A DNA stretch of 64,000 bases, taken from Halalkalibacter urbisdiaboli. GTDB taxonomy: Bacteria > Bacillota > Bacilli > Bacillales > Bacillaceae_D. The stretch spans positions 182,662-246,661 of the forward strand of contig NZ_MVJM01000001.1 in assembly GCF_002156385.1 (NCBI RefSeq), written 5' to 3'. The notes under the pieces are model-generated. The model was not told the DNA's origin, ran no database searches, and worked only from the letters and a program-made list of their open reading frames with translations. Position numbers and translations under genes: made by a program. Of the stretch, positions 16,501 through 26,500 are shown piece by piece (position 1 is the first letter of the stretch; each line of letters begins with the position of its first letter).

Positions 16501-17691
16501 TCATTCTTTAATTGCGGCTAATGCTTGCTCCAAGTCAGCAATTAAGTCGTCTCCATCCTCAATTCCAGCTGAATAGCGTACAAGCCCTTCTGGAATACCT
16601 AAAGCCGCACGCTCCTCGGGTGTGTTTTCAACATGGCTCGTCGTTCTAGCTGGACCAACCGTCGTTTCAACTGCTCCTAGATTGGCTGCACGATGAGCAT
16701 AGTTTAAACGAGGTAAAAACTGGCGAACCGCATCCAATTCTCCCTTTAATGAAAAGCTAAGCATTCCTCCAAATCCACGCATTTGTCTTTTTGCAATGTC
16801 ATGATGATGATGTGTTGATAATCCTGGATAGAAGACTTTATCAATCTTTTCATGGGTTTGTAAAAATTCAGCCACCTTTTGAGCATTTTTTTGTTGCTTT
16901 TCAATACGGAGTTTTAATGTTTTCATCCCACGTAAAAGCAAATAAGCGGCCATTGGATCCAACGTTGCCCCATTGATTTCACGATAATGGTAAATGGCAT
17001 CAACAAGTTTTTTCTCACCACATACAACACCACCTAATGCATCAGCATGACCGCCTAAAAACTTTGTAGCACTATGAATCACTAAATCCGCTCCTTGAAA
17101 AAGCGGGTTTTGATTAATTGGTGTTGCAAATGTATTATCAACGAAAACAAGAGCATCCTGCTCCTTAGCCTTTGTGCTAATTCGCTTCATATCTGTAATC
17201 TTGACGGTTGGATTGGTTGGTGTTTCTAAATAAACGAGAGTACAGCCCTTTTCAATTGCTTTTTCCATTTCTTCATGATTTCCCGTCTCTATTAATTCGA
17301 CATTTATATTCAGACGTGGAAGAAATTCCGAGAATATTTTATTCGTACCGCCATACGTATCTTTTATAGAGATAACACGGTCTCCCGGCTTTAGTACGGT
17401 TAATAAGGAATTTGAGATTGCAGCCATACCTGTTGAAAAGCTCGTTGCAGCCTCTGCACCTTCCAACTCTTTTACTTTATCTTCGAAAGCCTGAACCGTC
17501 GGATTCGTGTTCCGACCATAAATATGTCCTTTGCGCTTACCAATTGCGACTTCATACCATTCATCTACATCGTCATAGCCAAATCCGACACTATGAACAA
17601 CTGGTACTTGAGTTGCACCATGAGCTAAGTAATCCTTCTCTCCAGACCATACTGCCTTTGTTGCCTGTTGAATGTTTTTCTTGTTTGTCAT
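16501..17691 (-). CDS. Cystathionine gamma-synthase/lyase family PLP enzyme
   Basis: A 396-residue fold-type I PLP enzyme of the Cys/Met metabolism family. The cofactor lysine is in SATKFLGGHAD; substrate-site residues appear in YGRNTNPT and SFSTGMAAIS, and the C-terminal arginine in VRYSAGIEDGDD. ATG 17691 follows GAAAGGGG. It leads the catabolic operon, 10 bp ahead of the M20 gene. The family carries out gamma- or beta-elimination and replacement; possible roles here are gamma-elimination of homoserine or a diaminobutyrate derivative to 2-oxobutyrate and ammonia, or sulfur exchange. The substrate is not fixed by sequence. Confidence 0.85.
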   Translation of the reverse strand: MTNKKNIQQATKAVWSGEKDYLAHGATQVPVVHSVGFGYDDVDEWYEVAIGKRKGHIYGRNTNPTVQAFEDKVKELEGAEAATSFSTGMAAISNSLLTVLKPGDRVISIKDTYGGTNKIFSEFLPRLNINVELIETGNHEEMEKAIEKGCTLVYLETPTNPTVKITDMKRISTKAKEQDALVFVDNTFATPINQNPLFQGADLVIHSATKFLGGHADALGGVVCGEKKLVDAIYHYREINGATLDPMAAYLLLRGMKTLKLRIEKQQKNAQKVAEFLQTHEKIDKVFYPGLSTHHHHDIAKRQMRGFGGMLSFSLKGELDAVRQFLPRLNYAHRAANLGAVETTVGPARTTSHVENTPEERAALGIPEGLVRYSAGIEDGDDLIADLEQALAAIKE

Positions 17692-17806
17692 GTTGCCACC
17701 CCTTTCACTTGTTACTAACATCGTACGCAAGTTTAAGAAAACATTCATTCACCATTTTGTATGAAATTTCACCACAGGCCATGTGCAATTTATCAAATGA
17801 CTTTGC

Positions 17807-17836
17807 TTGCTCATAATTTCAACTCCACTTTACAAT
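17807..17836 (+). promoter_or_regulatory. Probable pucR promoter
   Basis: TTGCTC (17807-17812) and TACAAT (17831-17836) are separated by 18 bp, 48 bp before the PucR start. The 190-bp divergent region must also hold the operon promoter, but no clear pair could be assigned on the minus strand. Confidence 0.4.
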
Positions 17837-17883
17837 AAAAGAAACTGGGAACATTAGCTGATTCATTCCGAGGAGGCGATTGG

Positions 17884-19554
17884 ATGGCACTAACAGTTGC
17901 TGAGGTAAAGGAACTTGATATTTTGAAAGAGGCTACCGTCCACACTGGTGAATTGGAAATGACTCATTGTCCCGTCGAATGGGTGTCTGTTATCGAAACA
18001 CCTGTAGAACAATTTGTTCGAAAGAATGAACTTGTTCTCACAACTGCTGTTGGATGTAGAAGAAAAGAACAGCTCGAAAGTTTTGTAAAAGAAATCATTG
18101 ATTCGGGAGCAGCTGCACTTGCCATAGCAACAGGAAAATTTGTTAAAACGATTCCTAACTCTGTGAAGCAGTTAGCTGAAAAACATGATTTTATTCTTTT
18201 AGAACTAAATTGGAACATTCGTTTTTCTGATGTTATTCAATCAGTACTTGAACAAATCGAAACGATTAAGCACGCACGCTTTGAAAAAATGGAATATATC
18301 CGAAAAACACTTTTGGATTATATACTATCTGGCACATCGCTAGAAACCGTTTGTCAATTTGTTTCAAACACTGTGAAGGGCCCAATTATTATATCGGATA
18401 AGCGTGGATTTATCCGCGGAAAGTGTGAGAAGGTAACAACGGAATTTGAACAAGGTTGGAAAAAGAACTTTCAATTACAGCTTGAAAAAGAGGGAATGCA
18501 CCAAACAACAGAACATTCCGTTCACTGGATCCACTACGACGATAGCTATGCATTACAGCTTATTATTCAATCAGCGGGCTCTGTACAAGGGTATCTAGTA
18601 GTAGGGGGATTCGGGGAAGAGCCACTTAATCGCGAAGAATATGACGAGTGGATTACCTTACTTGAGCACGTCACTACTGCTGTTGCACTCCATTTCTTGC
18701 ATGAACATGCCGCGAAAGAAACGGAGTGGCGTTTAAGAGACGATTTTGTTTTGAGCTTGGCAAAAGGGACGATTCAATCCTATGAGCTTGTACTCTCTAG
18801 AGCAAAGTCCCTTGGTTATCAAATCAGTTTGCCTTATGTAGCGCTTGTAGCTTCACCGGAAAACTTGGATGAAATTTTTAACTACCAAAAAGAGAATCGT
18901 ATGTCTCATGATCATTGGATGAGTGAACAAATTCGGTGTTTAGAGGCGGAAGCGGAAGATGTCGCTAAGGGGCTAGCATTAAAGGTGATGGTCACCTTCC
19001 AACAAGGAGAATTAATTGTTTTTTTGGAGGTCCTAAACAATCTAGCATCTGATACAGCGTACTCCTATGTTTCAGCGCTTGAACGTAGACTTTCTCTCCT
19101 TTACCCTCAATTAGTCATAACATGGGGAATTGGAAAACAGTTTGGTTATAATGTCTTTCACGAAAGTTATCAAGAAGCGAAGCGTGCACTATCAATTGGA
19201 CGTAAACGTTATGGGATTGGGAACCAGCATTTATTTGCTGATACGAAGCTCGATCGGGTTTTAGAAAGCATGCTTGAAATAAAAGAACTGAAGGAACTAT
19301 CACAAACGTTACTAGGCACCTTACTTCATTACTCAAAAGAACGAAACATTGATTTACTCCATACGTTTACAACCTATCATCGCAACCGCAGCAATGTAAG
19401 CCAAACGGCACGCGAACTAAATTTGCATCGTCAATCTCTATTATATCGATTACGTAAGATTGAAGCATTAACAGGCTGCAATCTTGATAATCCTGATGAT
19501 TTATTCTTATTAGACTTAAGTGCAAGACTTTGGTCATATTACGACGGTGTCTAA
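17884..19554 (+). CDS. PucR-family transcriptional regulator
   Basis: A 556-residue regulator: N-terminal PucR ligand domain (about residues 5-130, with RKNELVLTTA), a central GAF-like region, and a C-terminal PucR helix-turn-helix (about 490-545, NVSQTARELNLHRQSLLYRLRKIE). Family members activate purine, carbohydrate or amino acid catabolism in response to an intermediate. It is transcribed divergently from the five-gene operon, so it is the likely local activator; in proteobacteria the ectoine operon instead uses the MocR-type EnuR. Start has GAGGAGG upstream. A small mobile element lies just after its stop. Confidence 0.92.
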   Translation: MALTVAEVKELDILKEATVHTGELEMTHCPVEWVSVIETPVEQFVRKNELVLTTAVGCRRKEQLESFVKEIIDSGAAALAIATGKFVKTIPNSVKQLAEKHDFILLELNWNIRFSDVIQSVLEQIETIKHARFEKMEYIRKTLLDYILSGTSLETVCQFVSNTVKGPIIISDKRGFIRGKCEKVTTEFEQGWKKNFQLQLEKEGMHQTTEHSVHWIHYDDSYALQLIIQSAGSVQGYLVVGGFGEEPLNREEYDEWITLLEHVTTAVALHFLHEHAAKETEWRLRDDFVLSLAKGTIQSYELVLSRAKSLGYQISLPYVALVASPENLDEIFNYQKENRMSHDHWMSEQIRCLEAEAEDVAKGLALKVMVTFQQGELIVFLEVLNNLASDTAYSYVSALERRLSLLYPQLVITWGIGKQFGYNVFHESYQEAKRALSIGRKRYGIGNQHLFADTKLDRVLESMLEIKELKELSQTLLGTLLHYSKERNIDLLHTFTTYHRNRSNVSQTARELNLHRQSLLYRLRKIEALTGCNLDNPDDLFLLDLSARLWSYYDGV

Positions 19555-19575
19555 AAGAAAGGGGGTAACTTCTAA

Positions 19576-19688
19576 GAGGACGCTGAAAAAGGGGGCTTTT
19601 CCCTTTTTCAATGCCCTCGAAGCAATGTGCAGAGCCGTTGCCATTGCTGCTTCCTAGCGTGACTTTCAAAGAGTTTTTCAGTGGCCTT
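19576..19688 (+). mobile_element. MITE-like element, copy 1 (113 bp)
   Basis: Left end GAGGACGCTGAAAAA and right end TTTTTCAGTGGCCTT form imperfect terminal inverted repeats (12 of 15). A GGG/CCC hairpin follows the left end, then the family core GAGCCGTTGC at 19632-19641. Flanks ACTTCTAA and CTTTCTAA agree at 6 of 8, consistent with a decayed target duplication. No coding capacity. It sits 21 bp after the pucR stop. Confidence 0.7.
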
Positions 19689-19725
19689 CTTTCTAATCTA
19701 TTTTTAATAATGAAAGGAGTATCGC

Positions 19726-20097
19726 TTAAAAGCCATACTCCTTCCTTACTTCGATCAACTTCTCCATTGATAACCTTGCCCACGCAGACTGATCAGTATT
19801 TAATTCCTGATACAATTTTGTCCAGGCCTGTTCAAGTGATGGTACATACTCTAATTTCTCACCTTCATACGGTTTCATAGAAGAGAGTGGAACCCAGGTT
19901 TTTTCATACTGAGCTAGTGCTTTACGTTCATGAAAAAGTGGGACATCGGTTTCTTTAGGATGATGCAGATCTCCCTGCGTTGGGTGTTTCAGAACAGCGA
20001 GTATTTTTACAAGAGCACGCTGATTTTGTTCTTGAACTTCCATTAATTCTGCCATATAGACACCCGTTTTATAAAAAGCACGAACAAGCTCTGACAA
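19726..20097 (-). CDS. kapB: Kinase-associated protein KapB
   Basis: The 123-residue protein matches KapB, which in Bacillus subtilis is needed for KinB to start the sporulation phosphorelay. Recognised blocks are FYKTGVYMAEL, VLKHPTQGDLHHP, VPLFHERKALAQYEKTWVP and the C-terminal helix. The start is TTG 20097 with AGGAGGGG upstream. No lipobox is visible in this copy despite the family name. It is the distal gene of a minus-strand run with two small membrane proteins. Confidence 0.92.
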   Translation of the reverse strand: MSELVRAFYKTGVYMAELMEVQEQNQRALVKILAVLKHPTQGDLHHPKETDVPLFHERKALAQYEKTWVPLSSMKPYEGEKLEYVPSLEQAWTKLYQELNTDQSAWARLSMEKLIEVRKEYGF

Positions 20098-20110
20098 AGT
20101 AACCCCTCCT

Positions 20111-20290
20111 TTACATTAAAGAAAACATTCCAACTATATAAACAATGACACATAAAAAACCAATACTAAAACTCCATTTTGCTCGATTTTTCTTGTTGTT
20201 TAAAAGACTATATACACCAAATCCTCCAAACACCCCAGTTATGAGAAAAAAAGCAAACAGGATAAGAACAAACCCGATTTCTTGCTGCAT
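20111..20290 (-). CDS. Small two-span membrane protein
   Basis: A 59-residue gene read directly from the sequence, with GGAG seven bases before ATG 20290. It encodes two hydrophobic helices (about residues 6-26 and 40-57) joined by a basic loop KKNRAKW. It lies 13 bp upstream of kapB and 12 bp downstream of another small membrane protein, so the three are probably cotranscribed. No family recognised; function unknown. Confidence 0.75.
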   Translation of the reverse strand: MQQEIGFVLILFAFFLITGVFGGFGVYSLLNNKKNRAKWSFSIGFLCVIVYIVGMFSLM

Positions 20291-20302
20291 TGGAACGCTC
20301 CT

Positions 20303-20554
20303 TTACAACCCTGGTACTAACCATGTAAAGAGCTTCCAGAAAAACTCAGAAACTGGTACAAGACGTTCTTCCGAAAAAGCCCCTAATGATCTAGAGTCAG
20401 TCATTCCGTCAATAACAATAAATGAAAACGTGATTAATATTGTAATAATAGTTACAGCTAAAACCGATGCCAATAAAATTAAATAACTAAGAATAATGCG
20501 AATGGCCCATTTCAACCAGGTTGGAACTAAGCGCTTTACTTGTCCATTTTCCAC
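20303..20554 (-). CDS. Small membrane protein, unknown
   Basis: About 83 residues with one long hydrophobic helix (roughly residues 18-45: WAIRIILSYLILLASVLAVT) and a C-terminal amphipathic segment SEFFWKLFTWLVPGL. GTG 20554 has GGAGGG six bases upstream; an ATG 15 bases earlier lacks a good site. It precedes the two-span protein and kapB on the same strand. Unrecognised. Confidence 0.65.
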   Translation of the reverse strand: MENGQVKRLVPTWLKWAIRIILSYLILLASVLAVTIITILITFSFIVIDGMTDSRSLGAFSEERLVPVSEFFWKLFTWLVPGL

Positions 20555-20646
20555 TAAAAACCCTCCCATCTTAAACTCTACCTAATTTCTATCTTATCAA
20601 AAAATAACGAGTAGAATGAGACGAAAAACGAACAATCCTTGAATTG

Positions 20647-21051
20647 TTATTCGATATCCAGCTTTTCTAAAATACCATCTATCGGAACTCCTTCAGAGGT
20701 AGAAATGTCACTAAAATCATAATCCCTTAAATTGATATAAGGTGAGCTTTTCCTGTTCTCCCCTTGAGTATTCTGCTCGTGTTCTTGACCTCCCTCGGCA
20801 GCTTTTCGTTCCTTGTTGTCTTTAACCGTTTCAGCTTCCACACGTTCTAACGGCTCGTCTGATTCCTGTTCAGTGATTGAGTCAGGTAAAGACATTACCC
20901 GCTCACTCATTGTCATTTCCACACTTGGTTCACTTGAATGAAAAGCTAACCTAGAGTCAGAATTTGTTGGTCCTAGCTTCAAAATAACAACGCCCCAAAC
21001 AGCAATAAACGTTAACATAGCTAAACTAATTAAAAGAAATTGTTTTGCCAT
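20647..21051 (-). CDS. Membrane-anchored acidic protein, unknown
   Basis: ATG 21051 follows GGAGG. The 134-residue protein has a single N-terminal span (residues 4-25, LLISLAMLTFIAVWGVVIL) and a long extracytoplasmic tail that is highly charged and rich in E, S and Q (about residues 40-110) before a more ordered end, YINLRDYDFSDI. It looks like a surface stalk or anchor protein. No family recognised. Confidence 0.65.
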   Translation of the reverse strand: MAKQFLLISLAMLTFIAVWGVVILKLGPTNSDSRLAFHSSEPSVEMTMSERVMSLPDSITEQESDEPLERVEAETVKDNKERKAAEGGQEHEQNTQGENRKSSPYINLRDYDFSDISTSEGVPIDGILEKLDIE

Positions 21052-21202
21052 CGTTTCCTCCAAATCGTTTGATACGTTTTCTACTATCTCATTTCAATTA
21101 CCATGCTTCTATTATAACAGGAATATCTTAGCATGTTTCGACACGTTTTGTCAGTGCTTTTTAGCTGATTTTCTTTCTTAGGACGTTTTTTCAATAAAAT
21201 AG

Positions 21203-21227
21203 AAAAAAGCCGGCTTTCGCCGGCTCA
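21203..21227 (-). terminator. ypjP terminator
   Basis: On the minus strand AGCCGGC and GCCGGCT pair around a short loop, followed by TTTTTTC. It lies 15 bp after the ypjP-like stop codon. Confidence 0.88.
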
Positions 21228-21241
21228 TTCGCATACTGCTA

Positions 21242-21874
21242 TTATGCCATCCATCTTGGAGGCATGTCTTTCCCCCAGTAGATGGACCCTAAATCATGAT
21301 GCTTTTCATAGTCATCAAGGTGCGTATGATAATGAAAATTAAACCAGTACCCCTGTTTAGGTGGTTGGTCTCTACGGACATGGAATCTTAATAAATCCTC
21401 GCCACTATCTCCATTGTATAGGTGGAAAATTTTCTCTCCTAATCCTGAAGCTGGTTGATTAGACAGCTTTATCTGTTTCCATTCCTCTGACGAAAGATTA
21501 CTTGTTGTTTCTGTGACAATATCCTTCAAGCGAGGTAATATCTCCTCTTCAAAGGGACTAGAAATTTTGCTTGCAATCGTTGAACCGAATTTCATCATAC
21601 TTTGCTCGTAAGCATGATTTAAAACATAATTACTATAAATTTCTACAGAAGATACATCTCGGTGAATATATTGTTCGGTACTTATCGGTAAAACGGAACG
21701 ATATAAGTCATAGCTTTGTTCATTTACTTTGTAAATAAGTGGCTTCTCACTGCTATCTCCTTGTAACTTAGAAAGATCCTGTGCTTGAACATCTCTTGCA
21801 TATTCTGGAACAAATAACCCAAGTGTAAGGAGGGCAGAAGATATCAGAAGTCCACGCTTCATCCATGGCATCAT
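21242..21874 (-). CDS. ypjP: YpjP-like secreted protein
   Basis: A 210-residue protein with a signal peptide (residues 7-31, ending near VQAQD) and a mature domain with the YpjP features: KFGSTIASKI, ILPRLKDIV, the segment EDLLRFHVRRDQPP and FHYHTHLDD, and the C-terminal LGSIYWGKDMPPRW. YpjP proteins are conserved in Bacillus and secreted or membrane-attached, but have no established function. The gene appears monocistronic with a strong terminator. Two adjacent ATG codons leave the exact start open by one residue. Confidence 0.85.
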   Translation of the reverse strand: MMPWMKRGLLISSALLTLGLFVPEYARDVQAQDLSKLQGDSSEKPLIYKVNEQSYDLYRSVLPISTEQYIHRDVSSVEIYSNYVLNHAYEQSMMKFGSTIASKISSPFEEEILPRLKDIVTETTSNLSSEEWKQIKLSNQPASGLGEKIFHLYNGDSGEDLLRFHVRRDQPPKQGYWFNFHYHTHLDDYEKHHDLGSIYWGKDMPPRWMA

Positions 21875-21972
21875 AAGTCATACGCCCTTTCATAAATTCC
21901 ATTTCTATACTTACATTTTCTCATGAAATCTATGAAAATACCATTACATTCCGTTTACAGTACATAATTTTT

Positions 21973-23460
21973 TTATGGCAAATTTGACGCTCCCATTAAG
22001 AAACGGTCACATTCACGTGCAGCTTCTCGTCCTTCATGAATCGCCCAAACAACGAGGCTTTGTCCACGACGATTATCCCCTGCAGCAAAAACACCTTCAA
22101 CATTTGTCGCATATTCGCCATATTCAGCTTTAATGTTTGAACGCTTGTCTGTTTCAAGAGACAATTCTTCGATAATTCTCTCTTCTGGACCTGTAAAACC
22201 AACTGCTAAGAAAACTAAATCAGCAGGCCAGACCTTTTCTGTACCAGGAATCGGTGTACGTACCTTCGTACCATCTTCCTTAATTGTTGTTTCAACAGCA
22301 ATCGTGTGTAACTCTTTCACATTGCCATTTTCATCACCAACAAATTTTGTCGTGCTTACTTGATACGCACGAGGATCAGAACCATATACAGCTTTTGCTT
22401 CCTGGTGCGCTTCTTCAACCGTATGGACGATTGGGTATAATGGCCAAGGGTTATTATCTTGACGCTCTTCTGACTTTTGACGGTTAATATCAAATTGGGT
22501 AATTGACTTTGCACCATGGCGCACAGACGTCGTGATACAGTCTGCACCTGTATCTCCACCACCGATTACAATGACATGCTTGCCTTCAGCATTAATATAT
22601 TTACCATCAGCGTGTTCAGAATCTAATAAACTCTTCGTGTTAGCTTTCAAGAAATCCATCGCAAAGTGAATGCCTTTAAGCTCACGTCCTTCAATCTGAA
22701 CGTCACGAGGCTTTGTCGCACCCGTTGCTAAGATTACTGCATCAAACTCACTCTTCAATTTAGAAGTAGGATAATCTTTACCAATTTCCGTATTTGTTAC
22801 GAATTGAATGCCTTCTTCTTTAAGAATGTTGATACGACGCTCTACAACATGGTTTGCTAGCTTCACTTCAGGAATTCCATAAGATAACAGACCACCAACA
22901 CGATCATCTCTTTCGAAAACAGTTACTGTATGACCAGCCTTGTTTAATTGTGCCGCCGCTGCTAATCCAGCTGGACCCGAACCTACTACAGCCACTTTTT
23001 TTCCAGTTCTCTTTTGCGGAGGGTTTGGCTTAATCCAGCCCTCTTGGAAACCGCGTTCCACAATATGATACTCCATGCTCTTAATGGTAACAGCATCATC
23101 GTTAAGAGCCACTGTACATGAACCTTCACATGGAGCTGGACATACACGACCTGTAAATTCAGGGAAATTATTTGTTTTGTGAAGACGCTCTAAAGCTTCT
23201 TTCCATTTCCCTCTATAAACTAAGTCATTCCATTCAGGAATTAAATTATAGACAGGACAACCTACATCACCAGCACCTGGTATTGTTGTTCCTGTTTGAC
23301 AAAACGGGATTCCACAATCCATACATCGCGCCCCTTGTTGACGTAACGCAGCTTCAGGCATAAGAATCTGAAATTCCTGCCAGTTCTTTGTTCGTTCAAA
23401 CGGATCGCGCTTAGAAGGGGCTTCTCGCTTATATTCCATAAAACCTGTTGCTTTACCCAT
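21973..23460 (-). CDS. gltD: Glutamate synthase small subunit
   Basis: The 495-residue beta subunit feeds electrons from NADPH to the large subunit. The N-terminal cysteine clusters CMDCGIPFC and CPAPCEGSC bind 4Fe-4S centres, followed by an FAD-binding GSGPAGLAAA and an NADPH-binding GGGDTGAD, and a C-terminal VFAAGDNRRGQSLVVWAI. ATG 23460 has GGAGTG upstream; the frame extends further but without a site. It follows the large subunit by 73 bp and is cotranscribed. In Bacillus subtilis this gene is called gltB. Confidence 0.97.
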   Translation of the reverse strand: MGKATGFMEYKREAPSKRDPFERTKNWQEFQILMPEAALRQQGARCMDCGIPFCQTGTTIPGAGDVGCPVYNLIPEWNDLVYRGKWKEALERLHKTNNFPEFTGRVCPAPCEGSCTVALNDDAVTIKSMEYHIVERGFQEGWIKPNPPQKRTGKKVAVVGSGPAGLAAAAQLNKAGHTVTVFERDDRVGGLLSYGIPEVKLANHVVERRINILKEEGIQFVTNTEIGKDYPTSKLKSEFDAVILATGATKPRDVQIEGRELKGIHFAMDFLKANTKSLLDSEHADGKYINAEGKHVIVIGGGDTGADCITTSVRHGAKSITQFDINRQKSEERQDNNPWPLYPIVHTVEEAHQEAKAVYGSDPRAYQVSTTKFVGDENGNVKELHTIAVETTIKEDGTKVRTPIPGTEKVWPADLVFLAVGFTGPEERIIEELSLETDKRSNIKAEYGEYATNVEGVFAAGDNRRGQSLVVWAIHEGREAARECDRFLMGASNLP

Positions 23461-23533
23461 AGCACTCACTCCAAACTGCCATCTATTTTCTCGGCTTAAT
23501 ATGGAGAGGGGACGCATCAAGCGCCCCACCCTC

Positions 23534-26500
23534 TTATTTTCCGCTTACACGTGATTTATCGTTCTTATTTTCATCAAATGCAACCATAACTGCATCAACA
23601 CCAGAAAGACCTTCTTGTTTCACTCGCTCAATCGCTTCAAGCATTCGCTTGTAGTCCTTTGGTATCACTTTTACGAAACGTGGTAACATCTCATTCCAAC
23701 TTGCTAGTACACGCTTCGCTAAATCACTACCAGTATAAGACGCGTGATTTTCAATCATAGTCTTTAATGTTTCTACATCTGCTTGCTCTGTTACTTCCTC
23801 TAGTAAGACCATTTCTTTATTACATTTTTCAGCAAAATCCTTGTTTTCATCAAGAACGTAAGCGACTCCACCAGACATACCTGCGGCAAAGTTCTTCCCT
23901 ACTGTTCCTAAGTTAACAACAACTCCACCTGTCATATACTCAAGACCATGGTCACCAACACCTTCTACAACAACACGAACTCCAGAGTTACGTACAGCAA
24001 AACGCTCGCCCGCTATTCCGCGGATATACGCTTCTCCACCTGTCGCACCGTAGAATGTTGTATTACCAATGATGATATTTTCTTCTGCTACAAATGTAGA
24101 TTCTGCTGGCGGGTACACGATGATTTTACCACCAGATAGACCTTTACCTAGATAGTCATTTGCATCACCTTCAAGGCGTAACGTAATCCCTTTTGGTACA
24201 AATGCCCCTAAACTTTGACCTGCTGAACCTTTAAGGTCAATCGTAATTGTATCTTCTGGAAGACCTTCAGCACCATAACGTTTACTTACTTCACTACCAA
24301 CAATCGTACCGACAACGCGGTCGATGTTTTTCACTTCTGCAACAACATGAACCTTTTCTCCGCTCTCAAGAGCTGGCTTACTTGCGCCAAGAAGAGTGCG
24401 CATATCAAGTGATTCCTCAAGCTGATGGTTTTGTTGCTTCGTGCAGTAGTTTCTCTCATAGTTACCAGGATTCGGTTGATAAAGTAAGCTAGAAATATCA
24501 ACAGTCTTCGCTTTTTCATTGTTAATCTCTTCATTTCTTTCAAGAACATCCGTACGACCGATAAGCTCATCCATTGTGCGGAAACCTAGCTCAGCCATGT
24601 ACTCACGAATTTCTTGGGCAATAAATTTCATGAAGTTAACAATGTAATCCGCTTCACCTGTGTACTTCTTACGTAACTCAGGGTTTTGAGTTGCAATCCC
24701 TACTGGGCACGTATCTAAATGACATTTACGCATAATTACACAACCTAAAACAACAAGCGGTGCCGTCGAGAATGCATATTCTTCTGCACCAAGAAGGGCA
24801 GCAATAACCACGTCACGACCAGTCATTAACTTTCCGTCTGTTTCAAGCGTGACACGGTCACGTAAATTGTTCATTAATAATGTTTGATGCGTTTCAGCTA
24901 ATCCGATTTCCCAAGGTAGGCCAGTATTTTTGATACTTGTTCTTGCAGCCGCACCTGTTCCTCCATCATAACCACTAATAATAATACCGTCAGCACGGCC
25001 TTTTGCTACACCAGCAGCAATCGTTCCAACCCCTGTACCAGCAACAAGCTTAACGCTAACCTTTGCGGATGGGTTCGCATTCTTTAAATCATGGATCAGC
25101 TCTGCTAAATCCTCGATTGAATAAATATCATGGTGTGGAGGTGGTGAAATAAGACCTACACCAGGTGTAGAACCACGAACTTCTGCAACCCATGGATATA
25201 CCTTATTTCCTGGTAATTGTCCACCTTCTCCAGGCTTGGCACCTTGAGCAACCTTAATTTGAATTTCATCTGCATTAACTAAATAGTGACTTGTTACACC
25301 AAAACGACCTGATGCAACCTGTTTAATCGCACTACGACGTAAATCACCATTTTCATCTGGAGTAAAGCGAGCTGGATCTTCCCCACCTTCACCTGTGTTA
25401 CTCTTTCCTCCAAGGCGATTCATGGCAATTGCTAATGTTTCATGTGCTTCTTTCGAAATCGAACCGAAGGACATTGCTCCCGTACGGAAACGTTTTACAA
25501 TACTATCAACTGACTCAACTTCATCTAATGGAATAGAAGAACGGTCACCTTTAAACTTCAATAAGCTACGTAATGTCGTTTGTTCAGTTGTCGGGTTATC
25601 AATTGAGTTCGCATATCGCTTAAACAATTTAAAATCATTCGTACGACAAGCCGCTTGTAATAAATGAACCGTTTCAGGGGTGTAACGATGCGCTTCTCCA
25701 TTGCGACGCCATTGTAGGTCATCACCAGGATCTAACGCTTTATCTACACCTTCTAATTCTGAATGAGCACGCTCATGACGCTTTAAAGTCTCATCCATGA
25801 TGATTTCTAAGTTGACCCCACCAATACGAGAAGTCGTCCATGTGAAATACTTATCAATAACGGATTCATGGATACCAACTGCTTCAAAGATTTGTGCACC
25901 ACGATAACTTTGGAATGTAGAAATTCCCATTTTCGAAAGAACCTTCATCATTCCTTTTGATGCAGCCTTAATAAACTTGTTAACAGCTTCAACATAAGAA
26001 ATATCTTCTAGAAGACCGTCTCTAATTAAGCCATCAATTGAATCAAACACTAAATAAGGGTTGATACCTTCAGCACCGAAGCCAAGTAATACAGCAAAGT
26101 GATGTACTTCTCTAGGCTCACCCGATTCTATTAAAATACTAACCTTCGTACGAGTCCCTTGACGAATTAAGTGATGGTGTAGACCTGATACTGCAAGCAA
26201 TGCCGGGATTGCAGCATTCTCACTATCAATGTCACGATCACTTAAGATTAATAGTGTATGACCAGCTTCAACGGCTTCATCTGCTTGTTTGAAAACAGTA
26301 TCTAATGCTTTCTCTAGACGATTAGCCTCTCCTTTTACAGGGAAAAGAATCGGAATTGTTACCGCACTAAAGCCATCCATTTTATTATGACGAAGCTTTG
26401 CTAACTCTTCGTTATCTATAATTGGATACGGCAATTGAATATGACGACAGCTAAGTGGTTCAGGGTTTAAAATGTTGCGTTCTGCACCAATTGTCGTTCC

